NCBI GenBank assembly: GCA_030427145.1
Contig: JAUHWT010000010.1
Location: 1 to 64,000, forward strand
Direction of reading: 5' to 3'
DNA length: 64,000 bases
DNA from: Alphaproteobacteria bacterium
GTDB taxonomy: Bacteria; Pseudomonadota; Alphaproteobacteria; Rhodobacterales; Rhodobacteraceae
Part shown: one piece after another, positions 45,235-56,674 of the stretch
Numbering within the stretch: position 1 is the stretch's first letter
Layout: the number at the start of each line of letters is the position of its first letter
Made by a program: the position numbers and the translations under genes
The notes under the pieces: generated by a model
What the model saw: only the letters and a program-made list of their open reading frames with translations
Databases searched by the model: none
Told to the model about the DNA's origin: nothing

Positions 45235-45504
45235 CTATCGGGATAATCCACCAATGTGCCGGGAGCGGACAAAATCGAGGATTTTTACATGCCGTTCAGG
45301 GGTCGCGGCGCGCCCGCTGAACCAGGCATAGAGGTCCTGATCGTTCTCCACGAGGAGCGCCTCGAAAGCGTCCAAGTCCATGGAATCAAGCTCTTTCAGC
45401 GCCGAATCAGCAAATGGACCGAGAATCAGATCCATCTCCTTGGTGCCCCGACGCCAGCTGCGCATGCGCAAACGTTTCAGTCGGTGTTCCGGTGATTCAG
45501 TCAT
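45235..45504 (-). CDS. sdhE: succinate dehydrogenase flavinylation factor SdhE
   Basis: 89 aa, a five-helix Sdh5/YgfY protein that promotes covalent FAD attachment to SdhA. The essential RGxxE motif is present in RRGTKEMDLILG, followed by DLDAFEALLVENDQDLYAWFSG. It lies between the MarR and XRE genes on the same strand; the sdh operon itself is outside the window. Confidence 0.93.
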   Translation of the reverse strand: MTESPEHRLKRLRMRSWRRGTKEMDLILGPFADSALKELDSMDLDAFEALLVENDQDLYAWFSGRAATPERHVKILDFVRSRHIGGLSR

Positions 45505-45565
45505 TGTGTGTATTTTTCACAGAATTAGACACAAACGAACAACAAACGGTAAATATATCCGTTCG

Positions 45566-47277
<1,712 letters not shown>

Positions 47278-47286
47278 GGTGTGGCG

Positions 47287-47315
47287 GTTCCGGGCCGGTT
47301 TAACCCGCCCGGAAC
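47287..47315. terminator. inverted repeat between convergent aminotransferase and repeat-protein genes
   Basis: GTTCCGGGC (47287-47295) pairs with GCCCGGAAC (47307-47315); an inner GGTTTAACC can extend the stem. It sits in the short gap between two converging genes but lacks a T-run on either side, so factor-assisted termination is the likeliest role. Confidence 0.5.
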
Positions 47316-47329
47316 GCAGTCAGCGTGGA

Positions 47330-47899
47330 TCAGTTCGCGCTGTTGGTCGTGTCGTCGACGGCTTCCTCAGTCGCGTCAGTGGCGTCTTCCACGGCCTGTT
47401 CCGTGGCTTCACCCGCGTCATTGAGAGCCTCACCTGCGGCGTTGGTCGCATCCTCGACGGCTGCGCCGGTGGCCTCGGTCGCATCTTCGGCAGCGGCCTC
47501 AGTGCTTTCGGCGGCGTCCTCTACTGCTGCCCCGGTGGCTTCAGCAGCGTCCTCAGCGGCGGCTTCGGTGTTTGCGGCGGCGTCTTCCACGGCTGCGCCG
47601 GTGGCATCAGCGGCGTCCTCAGCAGCAGCTTCAGTGCTTTCGGCGGCGTCCTCTACGGCGGCGCCGGTTTCCTCGGCGGCGGCCTCGGTGCTTTCAGCGG
47701 CTTCCTCTACGGTGGTGTCGGTGCCGTCGGTGGCGTCATCTACGGCCTGTTCTGTGGCCTCAACGGCCGAATCCACGGCTTCTGAGGTGTCCTCGACCGC
47801 CTGTTCAACCGCTTCCTGGGCATCTTCCGATCCGGTGAACCAGCTGTAGCCAAGGAAGGCGACCACGATCACAACCAGTAGACCTATTACCCGTCCCAT
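47330..47899 (-). CDS. membrane-anchored Ala/Glu/Thr-rich repeat protein
   Basis: 189 aa. An N-terminal helix (residues 3-20, MGRVIGLLVVIVVAFLGYSWF) anchors or exports an extremely biased tail of Ala, Glu, Asp, Thr and Val. The tail has a 22-residue period (unit approximately TEAAAEDAxxATGAAVEDA plus three), i.e. 2 x 11, as in amphipathic LEA- or apolipoprotein-like helices. The DNA carries the matching 66-bp repeats. Acidic, probably elongated, possibly periplasmic. I know no assigned function. Codon-level variation between copies shows the protein pattern is under selection. Confidence 0.75.
   Translation of the reverse strand: MGRVIGLLVVIVVAFLGYSWFTGSEDAQEAVEQAVEDTSEAVDSAVEATEQAVDDATDGTDTTVEEAAESTEAAAEETGAAVEDAAESTEAAAEDAADATGAAVEDAAANTEAAAEDAAEATGAAVEDAAESTEAAAEDATEATGAAVEDATNAAGEALNDAGEATEQAVEDATDATEEAVDDTTNSAN
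47460..47723 (-). repeat. four 66-bp tandem repeats within the Ala/Glu-rich gene
   Basis: The marker GCTGCGCCGG or a one- to two-base variant recurs at 47460, 47526, 47592 and 47658, exactly 66 bp apart, encoding 22-residue units. Copies differ at several bases, so the array is not very recent, but copy number may vary between strains. Confidence 0.75.
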
Positions 47900-47928
47900 T
47901 TCCCACTCCTGTACGTTTTTTTCACAAT

Positions 47929-47951
47929 GTCAGGGACATGAGATCCCTGAC
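47929..47951. repeat. 8-bp inverted repeat between divergent genes
   Basis: GTCAGGGA (47929-47936) and TCCCTGAC (47944-47951) with a 7-nt loop; GTCAGGG occurs a third time at 47963. Located 30 nt before the repeat-protein start and in the long infC upstream region (47900-48162). An operator is possible. The rest of that gap shows a small GGGGAGA/TCTCC hairpin near 48110 and no gene. Confidence 0.4.
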
Positions 47952-48162
47952 GCTCATGTCATGTCAGGGCCGGGCCATTACAAGGGTGGCGCCGCTATTC
48001 GGCACAATTCGGCGGTGGGATTCGGATGAACGGCAGAAATCTGCCAGTAACGCCCTATTGCGATCTTCACGAAGAGCCCAATATGGGATATAAACCGCTT
48101 TCGGTTCGGGGAGATTTCTCCGGATTACCTTAAAGGTTAACAATCAAAAGGAATACCAGGCC

Positions 48163-48708
48163 ATAGCCCGCAGACCACACAACGCTCCGCCATCCCGTGA
48201 CACTGGACCCCGCGTAAATGACAAGATCCGATCAAGTGAACTGAGACTGATCGGCGCGGAGGGAGAAAACGTCGGAGTGGTCACACCTGAACGCGCAATG
48301 GAAATGGCGGCTGAGGCCGGTCTCGATCTCGTTGAGATCTCACCCAACGCCAAGCCGCCCGTCGCGAAAATCATGGATTTCGGCAAGTTCAAATACGAAC
48401 AGCAGAAAAAGGAATCCGAGGCCCGCAAGAAACAGAAGGCCATCGAGGTCAAGGAAATCAAGTTCCGGCCGAACACGGACACGCATGACTACGAGGTCAA
48501 GATGCGTAACGTGACGAAGTTCCTGGAGAATGGTGACAAGGTGAAGGTCACGCTCCGGTTCCGCGGCCGGGAAATGGCGCATATGGAACTTGGCCGGAAG
48601 CTGTTGCAGCGGGTGGCCGATGATCTTGAGGATCTTGGCAAGATCGAATCCATGCCGAAGCTTGAGGGCCGGCAGATGGTAATGATGATCAACCCGGTCA
48701 AAAACTGA
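48163..48708 (+). CDS. infC: translation initiation factor IF-3 with a non-canonical AUA start
   Basis: 181 aa when read from ATA at 48163: (M)[18 protein letters not shown], then [19 protein letters not shown], the standard alphaproteobacterial IF-3 beginning. AAAAGGA lies 10 nt upstream. No ATG, GTG or TTG in this frame includes the conserved N-terminus; the first ordinary start (GTG 48277) would remove 38 residues of the N-domain. IF-3 of E. coli starts at AUU and uses that to autoregulate, because IF-3 rejects non-standard starts. The C-domain, ending [16 protein letters not shown], is complete. The AUA choice is my reading of the frame. Confidence 0.88.
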   Translation: MARRPHNAPPSRDTGPRVNDKIRSSELRLIGAEGENVGVVTPERAMEMAAEAGLDLVEISPNAKPPVAKIMDFGKFKYEQQKKESEARKKQKAIEVKEIKFRPNTDTHDYEVKMRNVTKFLENGDKVKVTLRFRGREMAHMELGRKLLQRVADDLEDLGKIESMPKLEGRQMVMMINPVKN

Positions 48709-48723
48709 TCGGGATGTATTGAA

Positions 48724-48777
48724 CGGGCCCGGTCGGGCCGCCCTGACGGGCGGACACCACCGGGCCCGACGCATTTT
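48724..48777 (+). terminator. infC terminator
   Basis: CGGGCCCGGT (48724-48733) pairs with ACCGGGCCCG (48759-48768), enclosing a second hairpin (GCCGCCC/GGGCGG), and is followed by ACGCATTTT. Very stable; located 16 nt after the infC stop. Confidence 0.75.
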
Positions 48778-48810
48778 ACAGCCCCGTTATTCCAGGGACC
48801 GAATCAGGCC

Positions 48811-49704
48811 ATGGGCAGGAAAAACCGAAATCCCCTGACCGATCGGCTGGCCTACGGAGCGCAGCGTGCTTTCCTGGGGCTGACGGGTGCCCTACCCTAC
48901 AGACAGAGGCTCGCGATTGCGGGTCGTGTCGGGCGGATGGCCGTAACGCGCATTCCCAAGTTCCATGACCGGATCGCGGCAAACCTGGCCCATGTCATGC
49001 CGGAGCTGGACCGCGCCGCGCGCGACCGGATCGCGGGGCAGACCGGTGACAGTTTTGGCCGGACGCTGATTGAGATCCTGCACAATCCCGATTTTCACCG
49101 TCAGGGCACCTGTATCGCGCCCGATGGAGACGCGGCGCAGATGATCCTGGATGCGGCGCGGGACGGGACAGGTGCTCTGCTGGTCGGGGGGCATTTCGGG
49201 CAGTGGGAGGCGAGCCGGGTTTGGCTGAAGGCGCTCGGCGTGAATGTTGGCGGGATCTACCGGCCCACTGACAATCCGCTGCTCAACGCCTACTATCACC
49301 GCAACCTGGAGTTTGGTGGCAAGCCGGTTCTGCCGAAGGGGAGCCGTGGCTTTCGTGGGCTGGTGTCCCATGTGGCGAAGGGCGGGATCGCTGGCATTTT
49401 GGTGGACCAGTATGAGAAACGCTCGGAGCGTATTGATTTTCTGGGACAGCCCGCGCCGACCTCGTTCGTGGCGGCGGATCTGGCGCTGAAATACAATGTG
49501 CCGCTCATCCCGGTTTACGGCATCCGCGAGCCCGATGGGGTGAGTGTGCGGATCGTGGTGGAGCCGCCGGTGGAGGTGGGCACGCCGCGCGAGATGATGC
49601 ATCGGGTCAATGACAGCCTGGCCGCGCGGATCCGCGAGCATCCGGGGCAGTATTACTGGCTGCACCGGCGCTGGGAGAAGAAGCTGCCCCGGCCTGACAG
49701 CTAA
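48811..49704 (+). CDS. lysophospholipid acyltransferase of the LpxL/HtrB family
   Basis: 297 aa. Family motif I is GALLVGGHFGQWEASR (H-x4-E, catalytic); motif II is GGIYRPTDNPLLNAYYHRN; GGIAGILVDQYEK and FLGQPAPTSFVAADLAL follow. There is no obvious strong N-terminal helix, so it may sit peripherally on the inner membrane. LpxL-type enzymes add secondary acyl chains to lipid A. The lpt genes at 25-29 kb show the organism makes LPS. It could alternatively act on other lysolipids. Single gene after infC. Confidence 0.87.
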   Translation: MGRKNRNPLTDRLAYGAQRAFLGLTGALPYRQRLAIAGRVGRMAVTRIPKFHDRIAANLAHVMPELDRAARDRIAGQTGDSFGRTLIEILHNPDFHRQGTCIAPDGDAAQMILDAARDGTGALLVGGHFGQWEASRVWLKALGVNVGGIYRPTDNPLLNAYYHRNLEFGGKPVLPKGSRGFRGLVSHVAKGGIAGILVDQYEKRSERIDFLGQPAPTSFVAADLALKYNVPLIPVYGIREPDGVSVRIVVEPPVEVGTPREMMHRVNDSLAARIREHPGQYYWLHRRWEKKLPRPDS

Positions 49705-49726
49705 GGCGTCGTGCGTGAGTCCTGGA

Positions 49727-50431
49727 TCAGGGCAGGCGCGCCGCGCTCAGGACGGGGCCCATGTCGGCCTCCTGGGCGATGACGGCCACGGGTTCATCGC
49801 CCAGGCCCTCGAACCGAAGGTCGACCGGTTCGCGCCCGTCCCAGCGTGCGACGACATCCCAGTCGGAGACGATGTTGTGGTAGGTGAAGCTGCGCCCGGC
49901 GTTTTCGCCGTGGCGGATTTCGACCTCCTGCGAGGGCATGTAGCGGACCACGGAAATGTCGACGGCGCCGGGGCGCGGGCCGTCCACGGGTTCGATGCGG
50001 ACGACGAGGATGCCACCGTCGCGGCTGGCTTCCATCATGATGCGCGGGCTGGCCTGCATATGGCGCTGGAGGGCGTCGGCGATTTTGCGGCCCTTGTGGC
50101 CTACGATGGCCTCGCGGCCGTGGACGATGACCTGGGGCGTGTAGATCGAGCGTTTGTGGAGGGCGTGGGAGTAGGCCTTTTGCCGGGCGGAGTTCTGCGG
50201 CGAGGAGAAGGTGTCCTTCCAGCCCAGGTAGTTCCAGTAATCGACGTGGAACGCGAGGGCGAGGACGCCGGGCATCTCATCCAGCTCGGGCAGAAGCGCG
50301 TCGGCCGGGGGACAGGCCGAGCAGCCCTGGCTCGTAAACAGTTCGACAAGAATGAGGTTTTGCTGCTGGGCGCGGGTGATCTGTGGTGCGGCCATGATCA
50401 ACAGCGCGAGTAGAAAAGTCGGTAGTCTCAT
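49727..50431 (-). CDS. DUF1223 thioredoxin-like secreted protein
   Basis: 234 aa with a signal peptide (cleavage near TRAQ). The thioredoxin-like core has VELFTSQGCSACPPADALL, with a C-S-A-C redox pair, then AFHVDYWNYLGWKDTFSSPQ, the DUF1223 signature, and YTPQVIVHGRE. Periplasmic disulfide or metal-related redox work is plausible; no substrate is known. Frequently a neighbour of acnA and ccm genes in Rhodobacteraceae, as here. Confidence 0.87.
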   Translation of the reverse strand: MRLPTFLLALLIMAAPQITRAQQQNLILVELFTSQGCSACPPADALLPELDEMPGVLALAFHVDYWNYLGWKDTFSSPQNSARQKAYSHALHKRSIYTPQVIVHGREAIVGHKGRKIADALQRHMQASPRIMMEASRDGGILVVRIEPVDGPRPGAVDISVVRYMPSQEVEIRHGENAGRSFTYHNIVSDWDVVARWDGREPVDLRFEGLGDEPVAVIAQEADMGPVLSAARLP

Positions 50432-50635
50432 GAATTATCCCTGTCTCACGGATTTCAAGTGGTAGCCCTCCGGCCCCGGTAATACCAGTCAAGCCTTCGA
50501 GAGCGTGTGTGATTGATCGTGTGGGTTGCGGGTGGCCGACCGGCGGAGTGTTGCCAGTGGTGGAGCGGCGTTGGAACGGACCGCCGCCTGTGCGGGTTGT
50601 GCCGTCAACCACAACAGCACTGGAGGAGAGCGATC

Positions 50636-51055
50636 ATGAAACGTGGAATGACAGCAGCCGTCGCACTGGCGTCCGTACTGGGACTGGGAACACCGGCACT
50701 GGCCGACTGCCAGGCGGAGCTTGAGCGGCTGACCGGTCAGGGCGGCGCGGAGGCCGGGATTGCCAAGGATGGCAGCATGGCGCCGCTGGACGCGGATGCG
50801 GTTGAGACCGGTGACGGGTCCGGCGCTGAAGCGGCCGGTGGGGATGGCGAAGGGATCGCCAAGGATGGCAGTGAAACCCCGCTTGAGACGGATGTGTCGA
50901 GCATAGCGACCTCCGGTCAGGACGCGGCGGCGCAGCAGGATGCGGGCGGACTGTCGCAGAAGCAGAGCGATGCGCTGGCCCGTGCCGAGACCGCGCTGGC
51001 GGCCGGCGACGAGGAGGCCTGCATGGGTGCTCTGGAGGAGTTCCGGGCGGGGTGA
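50636..51055 (+). CDS. small exported protein with internal duplication, function unknown
   Basis: 139 aa from the ATG at 50636 after GGAGGAGAG. Signal peptide ends PALA-D. Two related segments, GIAKDGSMAPLD and GIAKDGSETPLE, lie about 50 residues apart in a Gly/Ala/Asp-rich disordered middle, followed by a helical end (SDALARAETALAAGDEEACMGALEEF) that looks like a TPR-type helix pair. Two Cys in the mature protein (DCQAEL and EEACM) may pair. No family recognised. A strong terminator follows. Confidence 0.75.
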   Translation: MKRGMTAAVALASVLGLGTPALADCQAELERLTGQGGAEAGIAKDGSMAPLDADAVETGDGSGAEAAGGDGEGIAKDGSETPLETDVSSIATSGQDAAAQQDAGGLSQKQSDALARAETALAAGDEEACMGALEEFRAG

Positions 51056-51090
51056 GTTGGGCTCCGCGCCGAATGGTATGGATTTAGCGA

Positions 51091-51112
51091 GGGGGCCGGT
51101 TGGCCCCCTTTT
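51091..51112 (+). terminator. Rho-independent terminator after the small exported protein
   Basis: GGGGGCC, loop GGTT, GGCCCCC, then TTTT-GTTGTTT. It lies 35 nt after the stop. Confidence 0.88.
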
Positions 51113-51148
51113 GTTGTTTCGGAGCTGAACCGGGGCCTTGCGCGAAGA

Positions 51149-51290
51149 GCCGTGCCAGCGCCGGACCGGGGGCTGGCGTACCCAACAATTGAGCGTCGCA
51201 ATTTTATGGCGTCGTGTACCTCTTCGCTCTCACCGTGGGGCAGGCGTCGACATGCGCCGGCCCTCGCGGCCGGTCCGGCGCAGGCACGGC
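51149..51290. repeat. 142-nt element bounded by 21-nt imperfect inverted repeats
   Basis: The segment 51149-51169 (starts GCCGTGCC, ends GGACCGG) and 51270-51290 (starts CCGGTCC, ends GGCACGGC) are complementary at 20 of 21 positions. The 100 nt between contain AATTG...CAATT and no ORF. The element lies in the 51113-51343 stretch between two oppositely facing terminators, so neither neighbouring transcript should include it. Nothing else is seen in the gap. Confidence 0.6.
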
Positions 51291-51343
51291 GGGGCTGAAG
51301 CCCCTCGTTCCGTGCCCGGTTTCCCTTAACAACTGTCACCACA

Positions 51344-51372
51344 ACAAAAAAGGGGCCGCGCGTGGCGGCCCC
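51344..51372 (-). terminator. Rho-independent terminator of acnA
   Basis: On the minus strand GGGGCCGC, loop, GCGGCCCC runs into TTTTTTG-TTG. It begins about 30 nt after the aconitase stop. Confidence 0.88.
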
Positions 51373-51400
51373 TGACTGGTCATGTCGTCTGATTGCCGGA

Positions 51401-54178
<2,778 letters not shown>

Positions 54179-54383
54179 GGTGGCTCAACGCTCCCTCGGA
54201 TATGTGAACTGAAGATCTGTACCATTCATCATATGGGCATAAACCCCATCATCGCAAGATGATCGAAGCGGATAGTATGCAATTGTATACCTTAATTTCA
54301 TTGATGAACGCGGGTCTTTCTGGAATGGAGGTATTCAGTTTTAAAACCTTTTCCCCGGTGTTTGGTTCCGCTAACCACGCTGC

Positions 54384-55043
54384 ATGGTTCTGACCGTTTC
54401 CAACCTCGACTGCGACAGATCCGGGCGACCGGTGCTGAGGGGCGTGGGGTTTGATCTCGAGCCTGGGCGGGTGCTGTTTCTGCGCGGTCCCAACGGGTGC
54501 GGGAAATCGACGCTGCTGCGCTGTGTCTGCGGGCTTTTGCCGATCAGTGGTGGTGAGATCGAGGTGGCGGGCGTGAGAATGGCGCGGGAGCCGGATGCCT
54601 GTGTGGAGCGAATGGCCTATGCCGGGCATCTCGATGCGATCAAGCCGCAGCTGACCGTGGCGGAGAACCTGGAGTTCTGGGCCGGGCTGTTCGGAACCGG
54701 GGATGCGGGGGCGGCGCTGGAGGCGTTTGACCTGCGGGGGATTGCCGACCGGCCGGCACATTTCTGCTCGGCGGGGCAAAAACGCAGGCTGGGGCTGGCG
54801 CGGCTTCTGGTGGCGCGGCGGGAAATCTGGCTGTTGGATGAGCCGACGGTGTCGCTCGACACGGATGCGGCGGCGCTTCTGGCCGGGGCGGTGCGGGTGC
54901 ATTGCGAGGCCGGAGGGGCGGCACTGATCGCGACCCATGACGACCTGGCCCTGCCCCACTCGGATGTTCTACGTTTGGAGCCGGTGCGGATGGCGACGGT
55001 TGCGCCCGCTTCGAACCCGTTTCTTGAGGGGGCCGGTTTTTGA
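54384..55043 (+). CDS. ccmA: cytochrome c biogenesis ATP-binding protein CcmA
   Basis: 219 aa. Walker A is GPNGCGKSTLLRC, the signature is CSAGQKRRLGLARLL, Walker B is WLLDEPTVSLD. With CcmB it powers release of holo-CcmE from CcmC/D. It starts MVLTVSNLDCDRSGRPV and its stop overlaps ccmB (TTGA). Confidence 0.95.
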   Translation: MVLTVSNLDCDRSGRPVLRGVGFDLEPGRVLFLRGPNGCGKSTLLRCVCGLLPISGGEIEVAGVRMAREPDACVERMAYAGHLDAIKPQLTVAENLEFWAGLFGTGDAGAALEAFDLRGIADRPAHFCSAGQKRRLGLARLLVARREIWLLDEPTVSLDTDAAALLAGAVRVHCEAGGAALIATHDDLALPHSDVLRLEPVRMATVAPASNPFLEGAGF

Positions 55044-55705
55044 GCGCGCTGCGCACGGTATTGGGGCGGGAGTTGCGGCTCGCGGTGCGCTCGGGCGGCG
55101 GGGCCGGTCTGGGGCTCGCGTTTTTCCTCATCATCGTGCTGCTGGTGCCGTTTGGGACCGGGCCGGAGCCTGAGCGGCTGGCGACCGTGGCGGCGGGGAC
55201 GCTGTGGATTGCGGCGCTGCTGTCGTGTCTGCTCTCGCTCGACCGGCTGTTTCAGACGGATTACGAGGACGGGACGCTGGATGTGCTGGTGCTTTCGCCA
55301 GTGCCTTTGGAGGCTCTGGTGGCGGTCAAGGCGTTCGCGCACTGGCTGACTACGGGGTTGCCGCTTCTGGTGGTGGCGCCGGTTCTGGGGGTGACGCTCA
55401 ATCTCGCGGTGGAGGCGCAGCCGTGGCTGGTGTTGAGCCTTGCGCTGGGGACGCCGGGCCTGAGTTTCCTGGGCGCGATTGGCGGGGCGTTGACGCTCGG
55501 GCTGCGCCGGGGTGGGCTGCTTTTGTCGATTTTGGTGCTGCCGCTTTACATCCCGACGCTGATTTTGGGCGCGATGGCCGTGGGCCAGGCGGCGGACGGA
55601 CAGGATCCGTCCACGTCGCTTTTTTTGCTGGCGGGACTGACGGTGTTCATTCTGGCGATGGCGCCATTTGCAGCCGCGGCGGCGTTACGGGTCAGTTTGA
55701 GGTGA
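55040..55705 (+). CDS. ccmB: haem exporter membrane subunit CcmB
   Basis: 221 aa from a TTG at 55040 overlapping the ccmA stop. Six helices; family marks include ELRLAVRSGGGAGLGLAFFLIIVLLVPFG at the start, LDRLFQTDYEDGTLD and LPLYIPTLILG. It pairs with CcmA as an ABC complex. Its last 21 nt overlap, tail to tail, a minus-strand binding-protein gene that belongs to a module separating ccmAB from ccmC. Confidence 0.94.
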   Translation: MSALRTVLGRELRLAVRSGGGAGLGLAFFLIIVLLVPFGTGPEPERLATVAAGTLWIAALLSCLLSLDRLFQTDYEDGTLDVLVLSPVPLEALVAVKAFAHWLTTGLPLLVVAPVLGVTLNLAVEAQPWLVLSLALGTPGLSFLGAIGGALTLGLRRGGLLLSILVLPLYIPTLILGAMAVGQAADGQDPSTSLFLLAGLTVFILAMAPFAAAAALRVSLR

Positions 55706-56674
55706 ACCTTCGGGTATCTGGTTGATGCGGAAGAGGGTTTCGAGGAAGGCTGACATGTCCATACCCTCAAAATGGCCCTTGAAGCGGTCGATGGCGGTGC
55801 CGTGGTAGAAAACCTCGTAAATGGCCTTGTTGAAATCCGGGCGGAAGCCGGGGGTTTTTGAGGTGACGACGAAGGCATATGGCTCGTAACTGGTGGCCAC
55901 GGATGAGACGTCGAACTCGCAGGGCTCGTGGTTGAGGGTGGCCTGTTCGCGGACATAGGCGTTTACGATGTCGAGATCGCCGAAATAGTATTTCAGGTCC
56001 CCGCGACAGAAGGCTGCGATGCCCTCGGAATGGGAGGGTTGCGGGACCGGGCAGGCGAACTCGTTTTCACCGAGGTTCAGCAGGTTTCGGGCCACGATGT
56101 CCTTCAGGACCTCATCCACGGTGGTGCCGGTCACGAAGCCGGCGGCGAAATGGACCGGAGTGGCCGGGTCGCCGTTTTCCTCAGCGGCCGGTTCAGGGGC
56201 CGGATGGCCGTGGCACAGTGCGGGGTCGGCGGGTTCGGTGAGGATGCCGTAGTCGTCATTTTTGGCGGTCACAAAAGTACCGTTGGCCACAAAGACAATC
56301 GGGGAGAAGGCGAAGCGCTCCGGGGTGTTTCCGTCATTGCCGAGATCAATGAAGCGCTGGATGCGGTGCAGGGTGATGGTTGTGGGGTCGCAGAGCAGGT
56401 CAATCTGAGGCCCCTCCCCCTTCAGGAAGGCCGCGCGGGTGGCGGCGTCGATGGCGATCTGGGTGAAGGGGTAGCCGGCGCGGGTGACGGCGTCGGTGCA
56501 GATGTCGACAAGGAAGCCCAGGAAGCTGTCATTGGACCGGTCGTACCAGGCGAAGGGTTTTGCATCGACACGCACGCCCATGGTGATGACGGGTTTGTCG
56601 GTACGGGACTGCGCCGCCAGGGATGACGCGAGGGCGAGGCAGAGGAAGCAGAGAAGTACACGCATACCGGTCAT
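55685..56674 (-). CDS. periplasmic solute-binding protein (family 3-like)
   Basis: 329 aa. Signal peptide MTGMRVLLCFLCLALASSLAA, then VITMGVRVDAKPFAWYDRSNDSFLGFLVDICTDAVTRAG, the start of a type-2 periplasmic binding fold (SBP_bac_3). Later landmarks: LLCDPTTITLHR, FVTGTTVDEVL and CRGDLKYYFGDLDIV. An acidic/Pro-rich insert (about 150-170, including HGHPAPEPAAEENGD) is unusual. There is no ABC permease or ATPase next to it; instead its start overlaps the stop of a 632-aa membrane protein (ATGA). A sensory or accessory role with that protein is more likely than classical import (inference). Confidence 0.78.
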   Translation of the reverse strand: MTGMRVLLCFLCLALASSLAAQSRTDKPVITMGVRVDAKPFAWYDRSNDSFLGFLVDICTDAVTRAGYPFTQIAIDAATRAAFLKGEGPQIDLLCDPTTITLHRIQRFIDLGNDGNTPERFAFSPIVFVANGTFVTAKNDDYGILTEPADPALCHGHPAPEPAAEENGDPATPVHFAAGFVTGTTVDEVLKDIVARNLLNLGENEFACPVPQPSHSEGIAAFCRGDLKYYFGDLDIVNAYVREQATLNHEPCEFDVSSVATSYEPYAFVVTSKTPGFRPDFNKAIYEVFYHGTAIDRFKGHFEGMDMSAFLETLFRINQIPEGSPQTDP

